Assembly (NCBI GenBank): GCA_949592205.1 | Contig: CATIUR010000004.1 | Span: forward strand, 5,149,001 to 5,213,000 | DNA from: Helichrysum umbraculigerum | Taxonomy: Eukaryota > Streptophyta > Magnoliopsida > Asterales > Asteraceae | Length of the DNA: 64,000 bases | Reading direction: 5' to 3' | Part shown: positions 24,399 through 34,610 of the stretch, piece after piece | Layout of the letters: each line of letters begins with the position of its first letter | How positions within the stretch are numbered: the stretch's first letter is position 1 | Notes under the pieces: model-generated | Database searches by the model: none | Told to the model about the DNA's origin: nothing | Seen by the model: the letters and a program-made list of their open reading frames with translations, nothing else | Position numbers and translations under genes: made by a program

Positions 24399-25014
24399 CT
24401 GTGATGTGTTGCCTTTGTGCATTCTGGTGAATCGGAGGTCAACAATTGTTGGACTGATTGCTACAGGTTAGTCAATGTGAGATTTGTAATCATGTGTTGA
24501 GAATGGAACACATATTGATTAAAGGTAGCAATCAGTTATCGGTAAAATCACTGTATTGGCCTGCAGTGATTGTAAGTGTTGCTTGGTGGGCCACCGTGGT
24601 CTGAGGGCTCCACAAGGACCACCGATCCTCTTGGTGATGTAGTGTCAATGTGTTATTGGTGATAATTGATATTGTTATAGCTAAGTCAAACTGTTTGTAA
24701 CAGGTTTATTCACTTAGCTTCGTGCTAATCCCGTTGTTTACTCCTTGCAGGTTTTGATGTGACTGGGACTGGGCAAGGAGTGACTGGGAGTTGTTTGACC
24801 AGGATTACTCTGATTTTGTTAGATACAGTTGTTCATGTTTTGTTATATAATGATTATGATAAAACTAATGGTTTGTAAACGAGCAGTTAAGACTTATAAC
24901 TTGTAATATGTTTTGGTTGATGTAATAATGTCATCTGTGTTAATATGAATGGGATTTCGCTTCCGAGTTTTTTTTTATAAAAAAAATGTCATGTAAAATG
25001 TGAAGCGTGTTATA

Positions 25015-25521
25015 TCTGCGGCCGCTTTTTCAGTCATTAAAATTTCTCTCGGGGATTTACTTAAATCGTGCCACCGACCTTTACCGGAATCTTTTCTGCT
25101 GTAAGGAGCATTCCTATTTCCTCGCTCGTATTTGTTATTATACTTTCCTCTACCATCGCGTTGTGGTCGGAAGGCCCTACTAGGTTGGTAACTCTTTTCA
25201 ACACCCTTCTGCCCCGAAGGTTCCTCTTTGAAATTTCCGCCATCACCATAAGTGCTTTTCATTGCTGTTTCCTTTCCTCTTACATAGGCGTACACTTCAT
25301 CCTGAAGCTCTTGGTACGTTTCAGGCAGTATCCTTCCTAATTCAGCTACCAGAACCTTGCTTCTAGCTCCATGTATGAATCCTGATATCCTCTGATCTTC
25401 CCCCAACCCTTCAATCTGTTGCGTTTCAGTGGTATATCTATCCATGAATGCCTTTAACCCCCCACTTTCACCTTGATAAATGTTGTGAGCTTCCAAATTG
25501 GTCTTTGTGTTCTTCTATTGT
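25015..25521 (-). pseudogene. G gag, continuation after D
   Basis: It continues the same frame once D and one tttat are removed. A TAG at 25515-25517 occurs in the first codons. Gag continues through a basic, Arg/Gly/Lys-rich stretch to the E1 insertion at 25014. The frame appears to go on into E1 for 13 codons, but those codons belong to the E1 LTR. Confidence 0.85.
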
Positions 25522-25526
25522 TTTAT

Positions 25527-25982
25527 TGATAGTCCCGTGCCGTGGGATCTGATCGGATCGTTTGATTGATTGTAAATGCGGAATAATAAACAATCAATAT
25601 ATCAATCACGAACACACAAACAATTATATAACGTTTTGTATATATTCACACTTGAACGTATAAAGATTACAAAACGATTTCTCTGCTCTCTTCACTCTCT
25701 CACGGCTCCTCTCACTCTTCACCCAGGCTAACCCTAAACTGACCTTGTAACTCGCTATATATATCAACCTAATGGGCCCTGCGACGTTAGGCCCAACGTC
25801 GCAGGCCAGGCCCAATGCGACGTAGCCCATGTCGTCGCAGGCCCAATTACAATGTCACCATTCTATGTATATTTCATTTACAGACTCGAATACACACTCT
25901 AAACACTATACATTCGTAGACTAATTGACTTTGACAATTACAATAGTTTGACCAACTGACTGACACACTAAATGCACCAACA
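25527..25982 (-). repeat. D 3' LTR
   Basis: It opens tgatagtccc and ends gcaccaaca on the plus strand, with no difference from the 5' LTR that I can find. A purine tract (reverse of aactccccctt) abuts it at 25983. Confidence 0.96.
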
Positions 25983-27648
25983 AACTCCCCCTTGTCATCA
26001 GCTTGGTCAAATAAGTCTTCAATTAGTCTTCATCAGCAAACTCTTTCATGTCTTTGACAATCAGAAACTCCCCCTCTGAGATAGCATGGTCTTCAAAGAA
26101 ATCTTGGTGTCCAAATTCATGTGACTGACACAAATTTATCATACAATAAGATCTTCAAACTCAGTGACCATCTCTCAATCATCAGCAGCTTCTCCAATAG
26201 AATTATCTTTACAAACTTTGGAGAATAACCGACATCCTTTACATCTTCAATATTTGACTTTAACAAGATATGTGATGTTTGACGAAAATAACATAGAAAT
26301 AAAATCTTTTTGTATTTTTCTTTATAAATGAAAAGTAAAGAACGAAGATTAAAATAAATTGGGGATAAGATTGTTTTAAGTCTGCTTAGGGATCATATCA
26401 GGCCAACATGCAATTATTAGGGAATAGTAAGTGTTATTTCGATCATCAGTATATTTGTCCACTTTAAATTTACTTGACATATTTAAAGCACCTTTTATAA
26501 AAATTAGTTCAAGACGATCATCGGTATTGTTTATCCACTTAAACATGTTACATCCGTATCTGTGAGCTAACCTTTATTGTTAGTATGAATATTAATTTTG
26601 AGAAACCTATTATATGATATACTGATAAACTTCAGTAAAACAAACACTGCATATTCACACAAGGTAGAGATTACAAGACCAAGTTTATCTCGGTTTTCTC
26701 GTAACATACACTTGATATTTATATTTAGGCATACATCAAACCGACTATGAAGATACTAGTGGCCCCAGATCTGTACTTAGTACAACAGAGGGTCCCTTAG
26801 TATGAACATAACAAGTTTGAGACTATTTGCATAACTAATGGATTCAGGTCTGTACGTGAGTACAACAATAGTCACCATTAGTTAGGCAAATAATCATATT
26901 ATCACTATATGCCCATTTTACATTTACATAATTATGACAGTGTATGATAGTACTTCCATTTATCAATTAAGACTTATGTCATACATCATATAACATTTTT
27001 CTCAAAGTAATAGACAAGTGTTATTATTACTTCTTACTCACTCACAAACCGGTGTGTACCATGCCTACCAATACATCATATGATAAAGCTAATGTTTATA
27101 AAAGATGTGTTAAATATACCAGATAAACCTACTGACACATCAAACATAAACCTTAAAATTTCCATTTTTATGCATGTCACCCGATGTACTATCATATCCC
27201 AAGTTGTTTACAGACACAACCCATCATCTTTTCAAGACTTAAGAATCTTGCTGTTCACATTTCTGAATTAAATAATCAGAATTTTGAATATTCAGAATTA
27301 CTCCCCCTGAACAGCAAATTCTTATATCCAATCCAAAAATACTCCCCTTAAACATTAAACATATTTTTGTATTTTTTTAATTGAATAAATTTCGCAACAT
27401 TGCATTTCTTTAATACTAAAAAGTATAAAGAATGGCTGTTGCATTAATAATTTAATTTAAAATAAAAGTTTCAAAATCACATATCAAGTCAAATCAAATC
27501 CTTTTAACGCTTTTACCACCTCATAACATCGAAAATCTCATCCAATCACAATTCATCATCGCATTCTTCCAACAATATCCACATCCATGCAGTCACTAAA
27601 AATGTTAGCTAATAACAACCTGACTGCACCACCACAAACAATTAAACG
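25983..27648 (-). other. D noncoding region downstream of gag, conserved with SIRE
   Basis: No gene is seen. From about 26345 to 27260 the sequence aligns in order with 13120-14255 of SIRE-1, in blocks that include ttattgttagtatgaatatt, the paired gtac...gtac repeats (26773-26783 and 26852-26863) and aattaagact...atgtcatacatcat. The rest is AT-rich with several ctcccc tracts. Confidence 0.8.
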
Positions 27649-29934
27649 TTAGTACTTATGGGACACCCAAGCCTTGATAGACTTGGGTTGTCCATGGTCA
27701 TCCATAATCATCACATCAATGAGTTTATGATATTTTAAAAACTCAGAAGATTTCATTGATGCGTTGTCTGTGGATTTGGGTTTCCAAACCTTTGTAGGTT
27801 CAGATGAGTTGTTTTCAACAATGTTGTGCTGTTGAACTTGAGGTTTACTAGGCACAACTTTGTTTACTCTAGCCACAGGTTTTGGAGAAGAGGATGCATA
27901 TCTTGATATAGGCGAATACGAAGCACGCCTAGAAAACGATTTTGAATAAGAATTCCTAAAGGAGGAAGTTCTTGGCATCCTTCTACCAAACCTATCTAGG
28001 GATAATAACCGACAATCCCTAATTATATGTCCCTGTTGACCACAACGAAAACAAGAACGTCGTTCAATGTACGACCTATTCCAATGATTTCCCTCAAATC
28101 GTTTCGGTGGAGGACAATACACAGAAGGTCTATGACCAGGAACATTTGTTGAACATGCACTCTTAGGAGAACATGTTGAAGTAGATGTTCCTGAGGTTGA
28201 GTTAGTTGATTTTGAAGGTTTATTCTTTTCAGATTTATCAACTACAACTTTTGAGGATTCATTGTCAACCTTAGCTTTGCCTTTGCATTTAAAACAATCA
28301 TCATTTTCAGTTGTAATGATGAAATTTTCAGGTTTGACATTTATTTTCTCAACCTTAATGGTAGACTCTTCAGGTATATCTTCTACCTCAACGACCTCCT
28401 CAACACGAACTGGAGGTGAATTATCAGACTTAACAAAAGTGGGCAAAGGATACTCTGTCCGATTGGTTTTCTCCTTTCCCTGCCTCTTAGGCTTAGCTTC
28501 TTTATCTTTGGTAGCTGACCAAGACGAGTAGTCAGCTACTACCTCTTCGATCCCTTCCTTAACAGGCTTAGGATAATAGTTAGTGGGAGGTGGATACCCA
28601 AGTCCCGCTTTACTTTTATCTGTCCTCATCTTGTCAACCATTTCATCGAAGAGTTTATGAGAATTTGAGAAATTTGTGATCCCCTTTTTAAAATTATCAG
28701 ACTCAGACTTTAGCTCAGAAAGTTCTTTATTCAAAAGTTCCATTTCTTTAAGATAGCTATTAATAGCATCTTGTTGACTGAAAACTTTAGCTTTATATTT
28801 CTCAGTGTCAAACTTATGAGCCTCAACTTCCTTTTCATAAAGAAATTCATTAGCTTTCAAAAACTTGTTTGAGTCGGTGAGTTTAACAACTTTTTCTCGC
28901 AACTCTAAATTTTCATATTGATAATTCTCAAGAGATTCCTTCAATGTAAAACAGGAAACACAGTTTATGGGTACCTTAGGTTCATCATGTACCTCATGTA
29001 TTTTTGCCAAAAGCGCACTGTGTTGAACCTCTCCTTGAAGTGCACTAAAATCAAACATTTCCTGAGAATACACCTTCATAGCCGGTGATGTTGTGTTCTT
29101 CTCTGGAGTCGTTGGAGCTGTAGGAGTAGTGAATCCAGATGAAGGATATTTTACTTTCTCACACTCCTTAGCAAAGTGCCCATGAATCTGACAGTTCTTG
29201 CATTTCACTTTGCTTTTATTAAAACCAAGACCTGTATCACCATCATCATCCAGGTCTTTTCTACCCGTTCTTTGAAGAAACTTCTTGGTTCTTTGGGTTA
29301 TCATGGCCATGCTCCATTTGATGTCCATCTGCTCGAGATCATCAGAATCAATCTGTTCAAAGTCTTCTTCAGTAAGCTGTAGAGTACTAGCCTTCTTTGA
29401 AAGGAAAGTCTCATAAGAGTTAAGGAAAGCTGCAAAGATTGTAGCATGATCCTCAGTAGCCTTTGAAGGAGCTGTATGAGCAGTATGAGAAGTATCAGAA
29501 GCATATAAAGTGCTAGTAGAAGTAGATGCTGCTGAGTTGGAAGTAGATCTGGAAGTATCATTTAGACTAGGAACTTGAATATTAGCCTCTGACTTCTTTT
29601 CCTTTTGATCGTAAGCCAATATAAGAGCATCCCATAAATCTATAGAAGTTGCTTGATCTTTAAATTTATTAATCACAACTTCTGGCAAGCACTTGGTAAT
29701 CATCTCATACAGTCTATTGTCTTTATCAAACTCTGCTCGTTCCTTGACTGACATTTGTTCTCTTGACTTAAGCACCCCATTGAGTCTTGGTTGCTCATAT
29801 CGATCAATGGTGTTAAACCAATTGAACAGATTTGGATCTTTGTAATCAATGAAATTGCATAACTGAATCTTCCAACTCGCAAAATCACTATAGAACAAAG
29901 ATGTAGAAGGAAGCATTTTCGCACCAAAAGCCAT
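27649..29934 (-). CDS. D Gag, intact, 761 aa
   Basis: This is an uninterrupted Gag from ATG at 29934. A copia-type Gag domain covers about residues 1-110 (WKIQLCNFID, LYEMITKCLP, LWDALILAY). A zinc knuckle CKNCQIHGHFAKEC lies near residue 243 and a long Lys/Glu-rich coiled-coil-prone region spans roughly 330-430. A further Cys pair lies near 550, and a second knuckle CFRCGQQGHIIRDC near 628. It ends in KAWVSHKY, which matches the AWV end of SIRE Gag. The gene therefore looks complete, and pol is missing right after it. It is expected to form particles and package its own RNA; movement would need enzymes from another element. Confidence 0.93.
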   Translation of the reverse strand: MAFGAKMLPSTSLFYSDFASWKIQLCNFIDYKDPNLFNWFNTIDRYEQPRLNGVLKSREQMSVKERAEFDKDNRLYEMITKCLPEVVINKFKDQATSIDLWDALILAYDQKEKKSEANIQVPSLNDTSRSTSNSAASTSTSTLYASDTSHTAHTAPSKATEDHATIFAAFLNSYETFLSKKASTLQLTEEDFEQIDSDDLEQMDIKWSMAMITQRTKKFLQRTGRKDLDDDGDTGLGFNKSKVKCKNCQIHGHFAKECEKVKYPSSGFTTPTAPTTPEKNTTSPAMKVYSQEMFDFSALQGEVQHSALLAKIHEVHDEPKVPINCVSCFTLKESLENYQYENLELREKVVKLTDSNKFLKANEFLYEKEVEAHKFDTEKYKAKVFSQQDAINSYLKEMELLNKELSELKSESDNFKKGITNFSNSHKLFDEMVDKMRTDKSKAGLGYPPPTNYYPKPVKEGIEEVVADYSSWSATKDKEAKPKRQGKEKTNRTEYPLPTFVKSDNSPPVRVEEVVEVEDIPEESTIKVEKINVKPENFIITTENDDCFKCKGKAKVDNESSKVVVDKSEKNKPSKSTNSTSGTSTSTCSPKSACSTNVPGHRPSVYCPPPKRFEGNHWNRSYIERRSCFRCGQQGHIIRDCRLLSLDRFGRRMPRTSSFRNSYSKSFSRRASYSPISRYASSSPKPVARVNKVVPSKPQVQQHNIVENNSSEPTKVWKPKSTDNASMKSSEFLKYHKLIDVMIMDDHGQPKSIKAWVSHKY

Positions 29935-30200
29935 ATCCGAATTTTCCCTCCAAAATCCAATTCAAAAATTTAAAAAAATATCCGAGTACAGCGAAACTTT
30001 TCCGACACTAAAATGAAGCTATTCTAAGCCTAAAAACAAAATTTGAAATTACAAAAATTTTCGCGTTTTTCCCGCCAAAATTTCGTCCGAAAACGTCAAA
30101 AACTGGCCGGGTAAAATGAAACTTTTTCCAGACTAAAATTGAACACTTTTAAGCCTACGGAAAAAATTTGAAAACGCAAAATTTTTTCGGAGATTCCCGC

Positions 30201-30261
<61 letters not shown>

Positions 30262-30776
30262 GAATCTAGAACGAGGTTAATGTCGGAGAAAAATAGCAAC
30301 GTCGCAACGGTACGTCGCAGAAGTCCGATGACTCAATTAAGAATCGAAAATGCGACGTAGCGTCCTACGTCGCAGTCCAACGTCGCAGAGCCTAGCGACG
30401 TCGCAGCCTACGTCGCAAAGACTAATTAAAGTCAAAATAGCGACGTCGTGGATGACGTCGCAACGGTACGTCGCAACGGTACGTCGCACGGACTAATTAA
30501 AGTCCAAATCACTACGTCGCACGCGACGTCGCAGCTGACGTCGCAGGCTACGTCGCACAGTCGGGCTGCAGCGGCCAAAACCCCAAAAATCGAAAATTTT
30601 CGAAACCCTAACGAATTTCGAAAACCGAACGACGAACAAACCCAGAAAAACTCTTCAGAAAACGGAATCTTCAAGTAACCTAACCCAGAAACGAAGATTA
30701 ATCAATAAAACCTTCGCGAATCAAACCGAAAACGTTCTAAAGCACGATCCGAAACCGACGAATCCTTGATTCTACG
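29935..30776 (-). other. D leader with T55 run and acgtcgca cluster
   Basis: The stretch between primer site and gag ATG is 842 bp long. From 30297 to 30559 it holds about fifteen acgtcgca/gcgacgt words. At 30205-30259 there is a run of 55 Ts (A55 in the RNA). No coding frame of note is present. Confidence 0.85.
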
Positions 30777-30788
30777 GCTCTGATACCA
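30777..30788 (-). promoter_or_regulatory. D primer binding site
   Basis: The minus strand reads tggtatcagagc, 2 bp inside the 5' LTR. Confidence 0.93.
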
Positions 30789-30790
30789 GT

Positions 30791-31246
30791 TGATAGTCCC
30801 GTGCCGTGGGATCTGATCGGATCGTTTGATTGATTGTAAATGCGGAATAATAAACAATCAATATATCAATCACGAACACACAAACAATTATATAACGTTT
30901 TGTATATATTCACACTTGAACGTATAAAGATTACAAAACGATTTCTCTGCTCTCTTCACTCTCTCACGGCTCCTCTCACTCTTCACCCAGGCTAACCCTA
31001 AACTGACCTTGTAACTCGCTATATATATCAACCTAATGGGCCCTGCGACGTTAGGCCCAACGTCGCAGGCCAGGCCCAATGCGACGTAGCCCATGTCGTC
31101 GCAGGCCCAATTACAATGTCACCATTCTATGTATATTTCATTTACAGACTCGAATACACACTCTAAACACTATACATTCGTAGACTAATTGACTTTGACA
31201 ATTACAATAGTTTGACCAACTGACTGACACACTAAATGCACCAACA
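30791..31246 (-). repeat. D 5' LTR
   Basis: It is a copy of 25527-25982. In transcription direction a gcgacgt/acgtcgc cluster (31044-31108) comes 15-90 bp before a TATA box (reverse of ctatatatatc, 31019-31029). Confidence 0.96.
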
Positions 31247-32370
31247 TTTATAAAGTGGTATAGAAACTTGATCTCTAAATCATCAAAACTGTGGATACTA
31301 CTGGGTGGAAGTTTATCATACCAAGATCTAGCCGCTCCCACTAAGGTCATGGAGAACATGTGACAGGAGACTGGCATAGTCCATTTTCGTATCTTTTCTG
31401 CTCCACGAAAGACTCGTAAATGATCTTCGGGATCCATTTTTCCGTTATACTCCTTGATGTTCGAGGGTAGCTCCAACCCATCGGGCATTCCGTAGTATTC
31501 AATCCACGGGACAAGTGGGGATTGCTTCTTTTTAATGAAAGAATTAACCCTCGATCGTGTAGATCGCGGTCCTTCATTCTGATTCATTCCTATCTGGGGG
31601 TATGCTGGATTGTAACTTCCTGGTGGAAAGTTGATCCATGCCCCATATTGGGGCGAGTAATAAGAGTGGCCTCCAGACTGGAGGTTTCCGGTTCCAGGGA
31701 CCATTCCTACGCCCTGTGTGGTTTGGTTCATTTGAAAATATTTCCCTTGCATGTTTGGCAAACTCTGGGTATTCTGGCTGGTGGAATTTGTGACGGTTGA
31801 GGTCGTTGTAACTACTAGTATGGTGGCGGTTAAAGTGTTGGTGACATATTGGTTCAACAGTGGTGGTAGAGCTGTTATTGGATTTATTCCTGGTTGATTT
31901 CCATACCCTTGGTACATCGTCCAAGGAACTCCTCCTATGGTCTGTGGAATGTGCTGGGAGGTGTTTTGGTTATTTTGGTTGCTCGGCGTACTGTTTGTAT
32001 TTTGGGTGATGTTTTGCGTTGGATTTGGGGTGTTAAACGTAGCAACAGATCTATTTGCCATCCTCCTAGTTCCAGCCCCTGGACCCTCCAAAATAATTTC
32101 TTCATCAACATCATCATCGTCCTCCATATTTAGCCTTGACCTCAATTGATCCAAACTCATCATTCTAATTTGTTAACTAATCATAGGTTCTAAAAATTGC
32201 CTTAACATTTCTTCACTAATCCCCGGAATTGTTATGCTCGGGTTTGAAGGTCCGGCAACATTTTCGGTTGTACTAAAGTGAACAGTGGGTGTTTCTTGTT
32301 GTGAAATTGGTCAAAAACCTGGTGGCGGTGACAGTTGCTCGCCACCATCAACAGCAACAGGTAACGACAT
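31247..32370 (-). pseudogene. G gag, N-terminal part
   Basis: The likely start is ATG at 32370 (MSLPVAVDGG). A Gln/Asn/Pro-rich N-terminus leads into a Gag core (EYNGKMDPEDHLRVF, then SWYDKLP) near the end. In-frame stops are TGA at 32311-32313 and TAA at 32173-32175; downstream of the latter an open frame runs to the D insertion. D interrupts it in the middle of the Gag domain. Confidence 0.85.
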
Positions 32371-32484
32371 TTAATAACGAAACAAAATACGGAAACTAGA
32401 GATATTCAGCTAGAAAACTATGGATTCTAAATAACTAATTGAAAATAAAGAGATTAAGGTTTTGAAACACTTAATTACAATCGC

Positions 32485-32502
32485 GTCCCACCGGGTGTGC
32501 CA
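32485..32502 (-). promoter_or_regulatory. G primer binding site, not initiator Met
   Basis: The minus strand reads tggcacacccggtgggac, 2 bp after the LTR end. The TGG start and length fit a tRNA 3' end. I cannot assign the tRNA by eye. Confidence 0.6.
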
Positions 32503-32504
32503 TT

Positions 32505-33102
32505 TGATTGTACGTTTGATGGTACAAGTGCTTTAATCCTTCGTTCCAACTAGCTATCTCCGACCAGTATATTCCTACAGCAAATACTCAAACACTACGT
32601 TAAGTGGAACACGGGAAAGGATCCCGCGAACCACCTCCGGCATGAGAATCAGACTCTGTAATTTAAATCGTTTAAAGTCAAGTGAGGAATTAGGGTTTTT
32701 GTGAAGAAGATGAACTCACCCCCTTGTGAAGAATGAGTGCCCTTTTATAGTTGATGTTTCTTGGTCTCTACTCTTACATCCACCAATAATATTTGAGCAC
32801 TAACAAATGGTTCCTTTTTATTCAATCTGAGCCATCCAAAAGATCTCAGGGATATTCAAGATTGGTCCCCACTCTAAATTCTGTTAGGATTGTGAAAGCG
32901 ACAGGCGGACCTCCGGGTGGAGGTCAGAATAATAAATAATTTGGTGGCGATTCCTTTTAAAGTAATGGGTACCTTACGGGTGCCAACTGTTACGCCACAA
33001 GGTCATTAAATGACCTCCTTCCGGACGGAAGCAAATGTATTTGATGGATGGTAACCTCCTGGTAGAGGTTTGTAGAAAGCTATTATTATATTGGTTACAC
33101 CA
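32505..33102 (-). repeat. G 5' LTR
   Basis: On the minus strand it starts tggtgtaacc and ends caatca. The TATA box is the reverse of ccttttatag near 32750. The LTR of H at 38005-38565 shares its layout (cacctccggc, then ggttacacca). Confidence 0.75.
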
Positions 33103-34316
33103 TTACCTGGGAAAATGATGTTGTGTTCAAGTCGATCATTGAGTACTATCGAATTTAGACGAATTCAATAGTCTCTAAAATCAATATACAATGATATAAA
33201 CGTGCACGAAATCTTAATGACGTCTTAATTTTTTTTGGAAAAAAAGTGTGAAAATTTGGGTCTTTGACCCTTTAAATGGGAATTGCATTTGAGTTAGCTT
33301 CAAGTTGTATAGACTATGATATACTGACTAAAGAAATTAGTCTGCAGCAGGTTGAAATTTAAACAGATTGAGGCGATTCTCAAAAGAAAGCTGCTAAAGG
33401 TGCTAGCAACATCCATAACAATTGATTACGTACATATTTTGCTGTAAATATATCATAAACGGGTAGGCTGGAGTAGGTCTTCCCTATTCAAAAGAATCAT
33501 AATTAATAAGATACAACGAAAAGCAATCTAATAACATGACATTCTTGATTCTGCTAAGAATTCAAAATGTTGTGTCAAGATATGTCAGAAAGACTTGAAA
33601 GACTATATTGGAGCAAAATGTTGTGCATATGGAAAGGCATCATTCAGAAATCAAAAAAAAAAAAGCACGTAATATTTAGCTTTGTTCGTAAAAACATTAG
33701 CTTTGTTCGTAAAAACATAGCTTTTTTATACAAGATATAGTGATTACGTTACGACAACATGATGGAACATGAGTTTTCGTGACATATATCATACACTCAG
33801 TCAACTTAAGCCTAAAAAAAGGTCAAACTCAAGGTTACAATTTAAAAAAAAAAAAACCTCGGCTACAATGTTACATGTCACCCTCAAACTCGACGTACTT
33901 CAAGTGCGCATACATCTCTCCAAAATCCCGAACAAAAGCTCGTGTACTTAGCAATAACCCATTTGGATAAACCTAAAATCAATCAGACCATTGAAAAGTA
34001 AATGGGTTGAGATTACCACCTCCACTTATTATCATGTAATGAGAATATTCAAGTACTTTATCTATCAGAAGTTCATTAAGGCTAATAACATCAAGTCCAC
34101 TTCATAAATTAGGAGCAAAACAGTGTGCACGAATGGGACTTGTAATGAGCAACTACAAAGTTCTCGAGGGAAGCTAAAAGCTAAATCAGCATAAGGCTTC
34201 AATGAAATTATTATTTCCTTGAACCATTATTGATAGTTCATGGACTAACCTTGACTTCGTTCCAACAGCCAAGCCCATCAAAACTAGACTTCGCAGAAAC
34301 TCGATCTGGCTTTTAA
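33103..34316. other. Host island, left part, no gene recognised
   Basis: AT-rich sequence with no convincing coding frame on either strand. A 23-bp unit containing tagctttgttcgtaaaaaca is repeated in tandem near 33671-33718. Poly(A) runs occur near 33655 and 33843. Confidence 0.6.
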
Positions 34317-34610
34317 GGGGTTAGTGTCTGGGAATACACTAAACTTGCACCCGATATGTGTATCATACTTACACTCGTCATTTTTAATGCATCAAACTTT
34401 CAAAAATGGTGTTTTAATGTATTTATGTGATATTTTGATGACGTGTCAAGCTCTCACGATGCCACGTGGCACCTTAAACGAGCTGCACATCACTAAAATA
34501 CACTAAAACACCCTTATTAAAAGTTTGATGCATTAAAAATGACTATTGTAAGTATGATACACACAATTGATATCGGACACAACTTTAATGCATTCCTAGA
34601 CACTAAGCCC
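34317..34610. mobile_element. MITE with about 100-bp inverted repeats (Mutator-like)
   Basis: Ends gggg-ttagtgtctgggaatac and the inverse gggc-ttagtgtctaggaatgc pair inward for about 100 bp, with roughly 85% match. The element is 294 bp and has no coding. Flanks ggcttttaa (34308-34316) and ggcttctag (34611-34619) match at 7 of 9 positions, as expected for an old 9-bp Mutator-type duplication. Confidence 0.75.

Larger units (their letters stand above)
1..25014 (+). mobile_element. E1: Ty3/gypsy chromovirus (Tekay-like), left end off window
   Basis: The order is part of the 5' LTR, primer binding site, gag-protease-RT-RNase H-integrase, a degraded chromodomain-like tail, a polypurine tract and a complete 3' LTR. 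This is the Ty3/gypsy order, and the chromodomain-like C-terminus points to a chromovirus of Tekay type. The body is split at 4022/21682 by SIRE-1, which left a 5-bp duplication, aatta. Three in-frame stops disable it. The right flank at 25015-25019 (tctgc) should be its target duplication, but the left copy lies outside the window. E1 sits inside the gag of element G. Confidence 0.93.
23093..25014 (+). repeat. E1 3' LTR (complete, 1922 bp)
   Basis: It starts with tgtaacaccc after the polypurine tract and ends at the same word as the 5' LTR. It contains a cluster of cgcgacgcgat-type words at 23759-23839, a TATA-like run near 23890, and an 81-bp AT microsatellite. Beyond it, gag sequence of element G resumes. 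Confidence 0.92.
25527..31246 (-). mobile_element. D: nonautonomous gag-only Ty1/copia element (TR-GAG type), young
   Basis: Two 456-bp LTRs, identical by eye, are flanked by tttat on both sides (25522-25526 and 31247-31251). Inside are the initiator Met primer site, a leader, one intact gag frame and a noncoding block related to SIRE-1. No protease, integrase, RT or RNase H is present in any frame. This fits the published class of gag-only LTR elements (TR-GAG). Gag style and polypurine tract place it near SIRE elements, which could supply the missing enzymes. Confidence 0.93.
25015..33102 (-). mobile_element. G: Ty3/gypsy Tat-like element, 5' part, far end off window
   Basis: On the minus strand it runs 5' LTR (32505-33102), a primer site of non-Met type, then gag, split by D at 31247/25526 and cut by E1 at 25014. 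Gag style, including its LSKSPREIL stretch, fits the Tat/Retand/Ogre group of nonchromoviral Ty3/gypsy. The rest of the element (pol, 3' LTR) lies left of the window. The flank at 33103-33107 (ttacc) is its expected target duplication. Confidence 0.85.

Noticed and set aside
24194..24445. Minus-strand frame of 83 codons rich in Tyr-Ile
   Set aside because: It is a translation of the AT microsatellite in the E1 LTR.
25624..25830. A 68-codon minus-strand frame that occurs again, identical, at 30888-31094
   Set aside because: Both copies lie inside the D LTRs. The identity reflects the LTR repeat and the frame crosses the TATA box and word cluster; it is not a gene.
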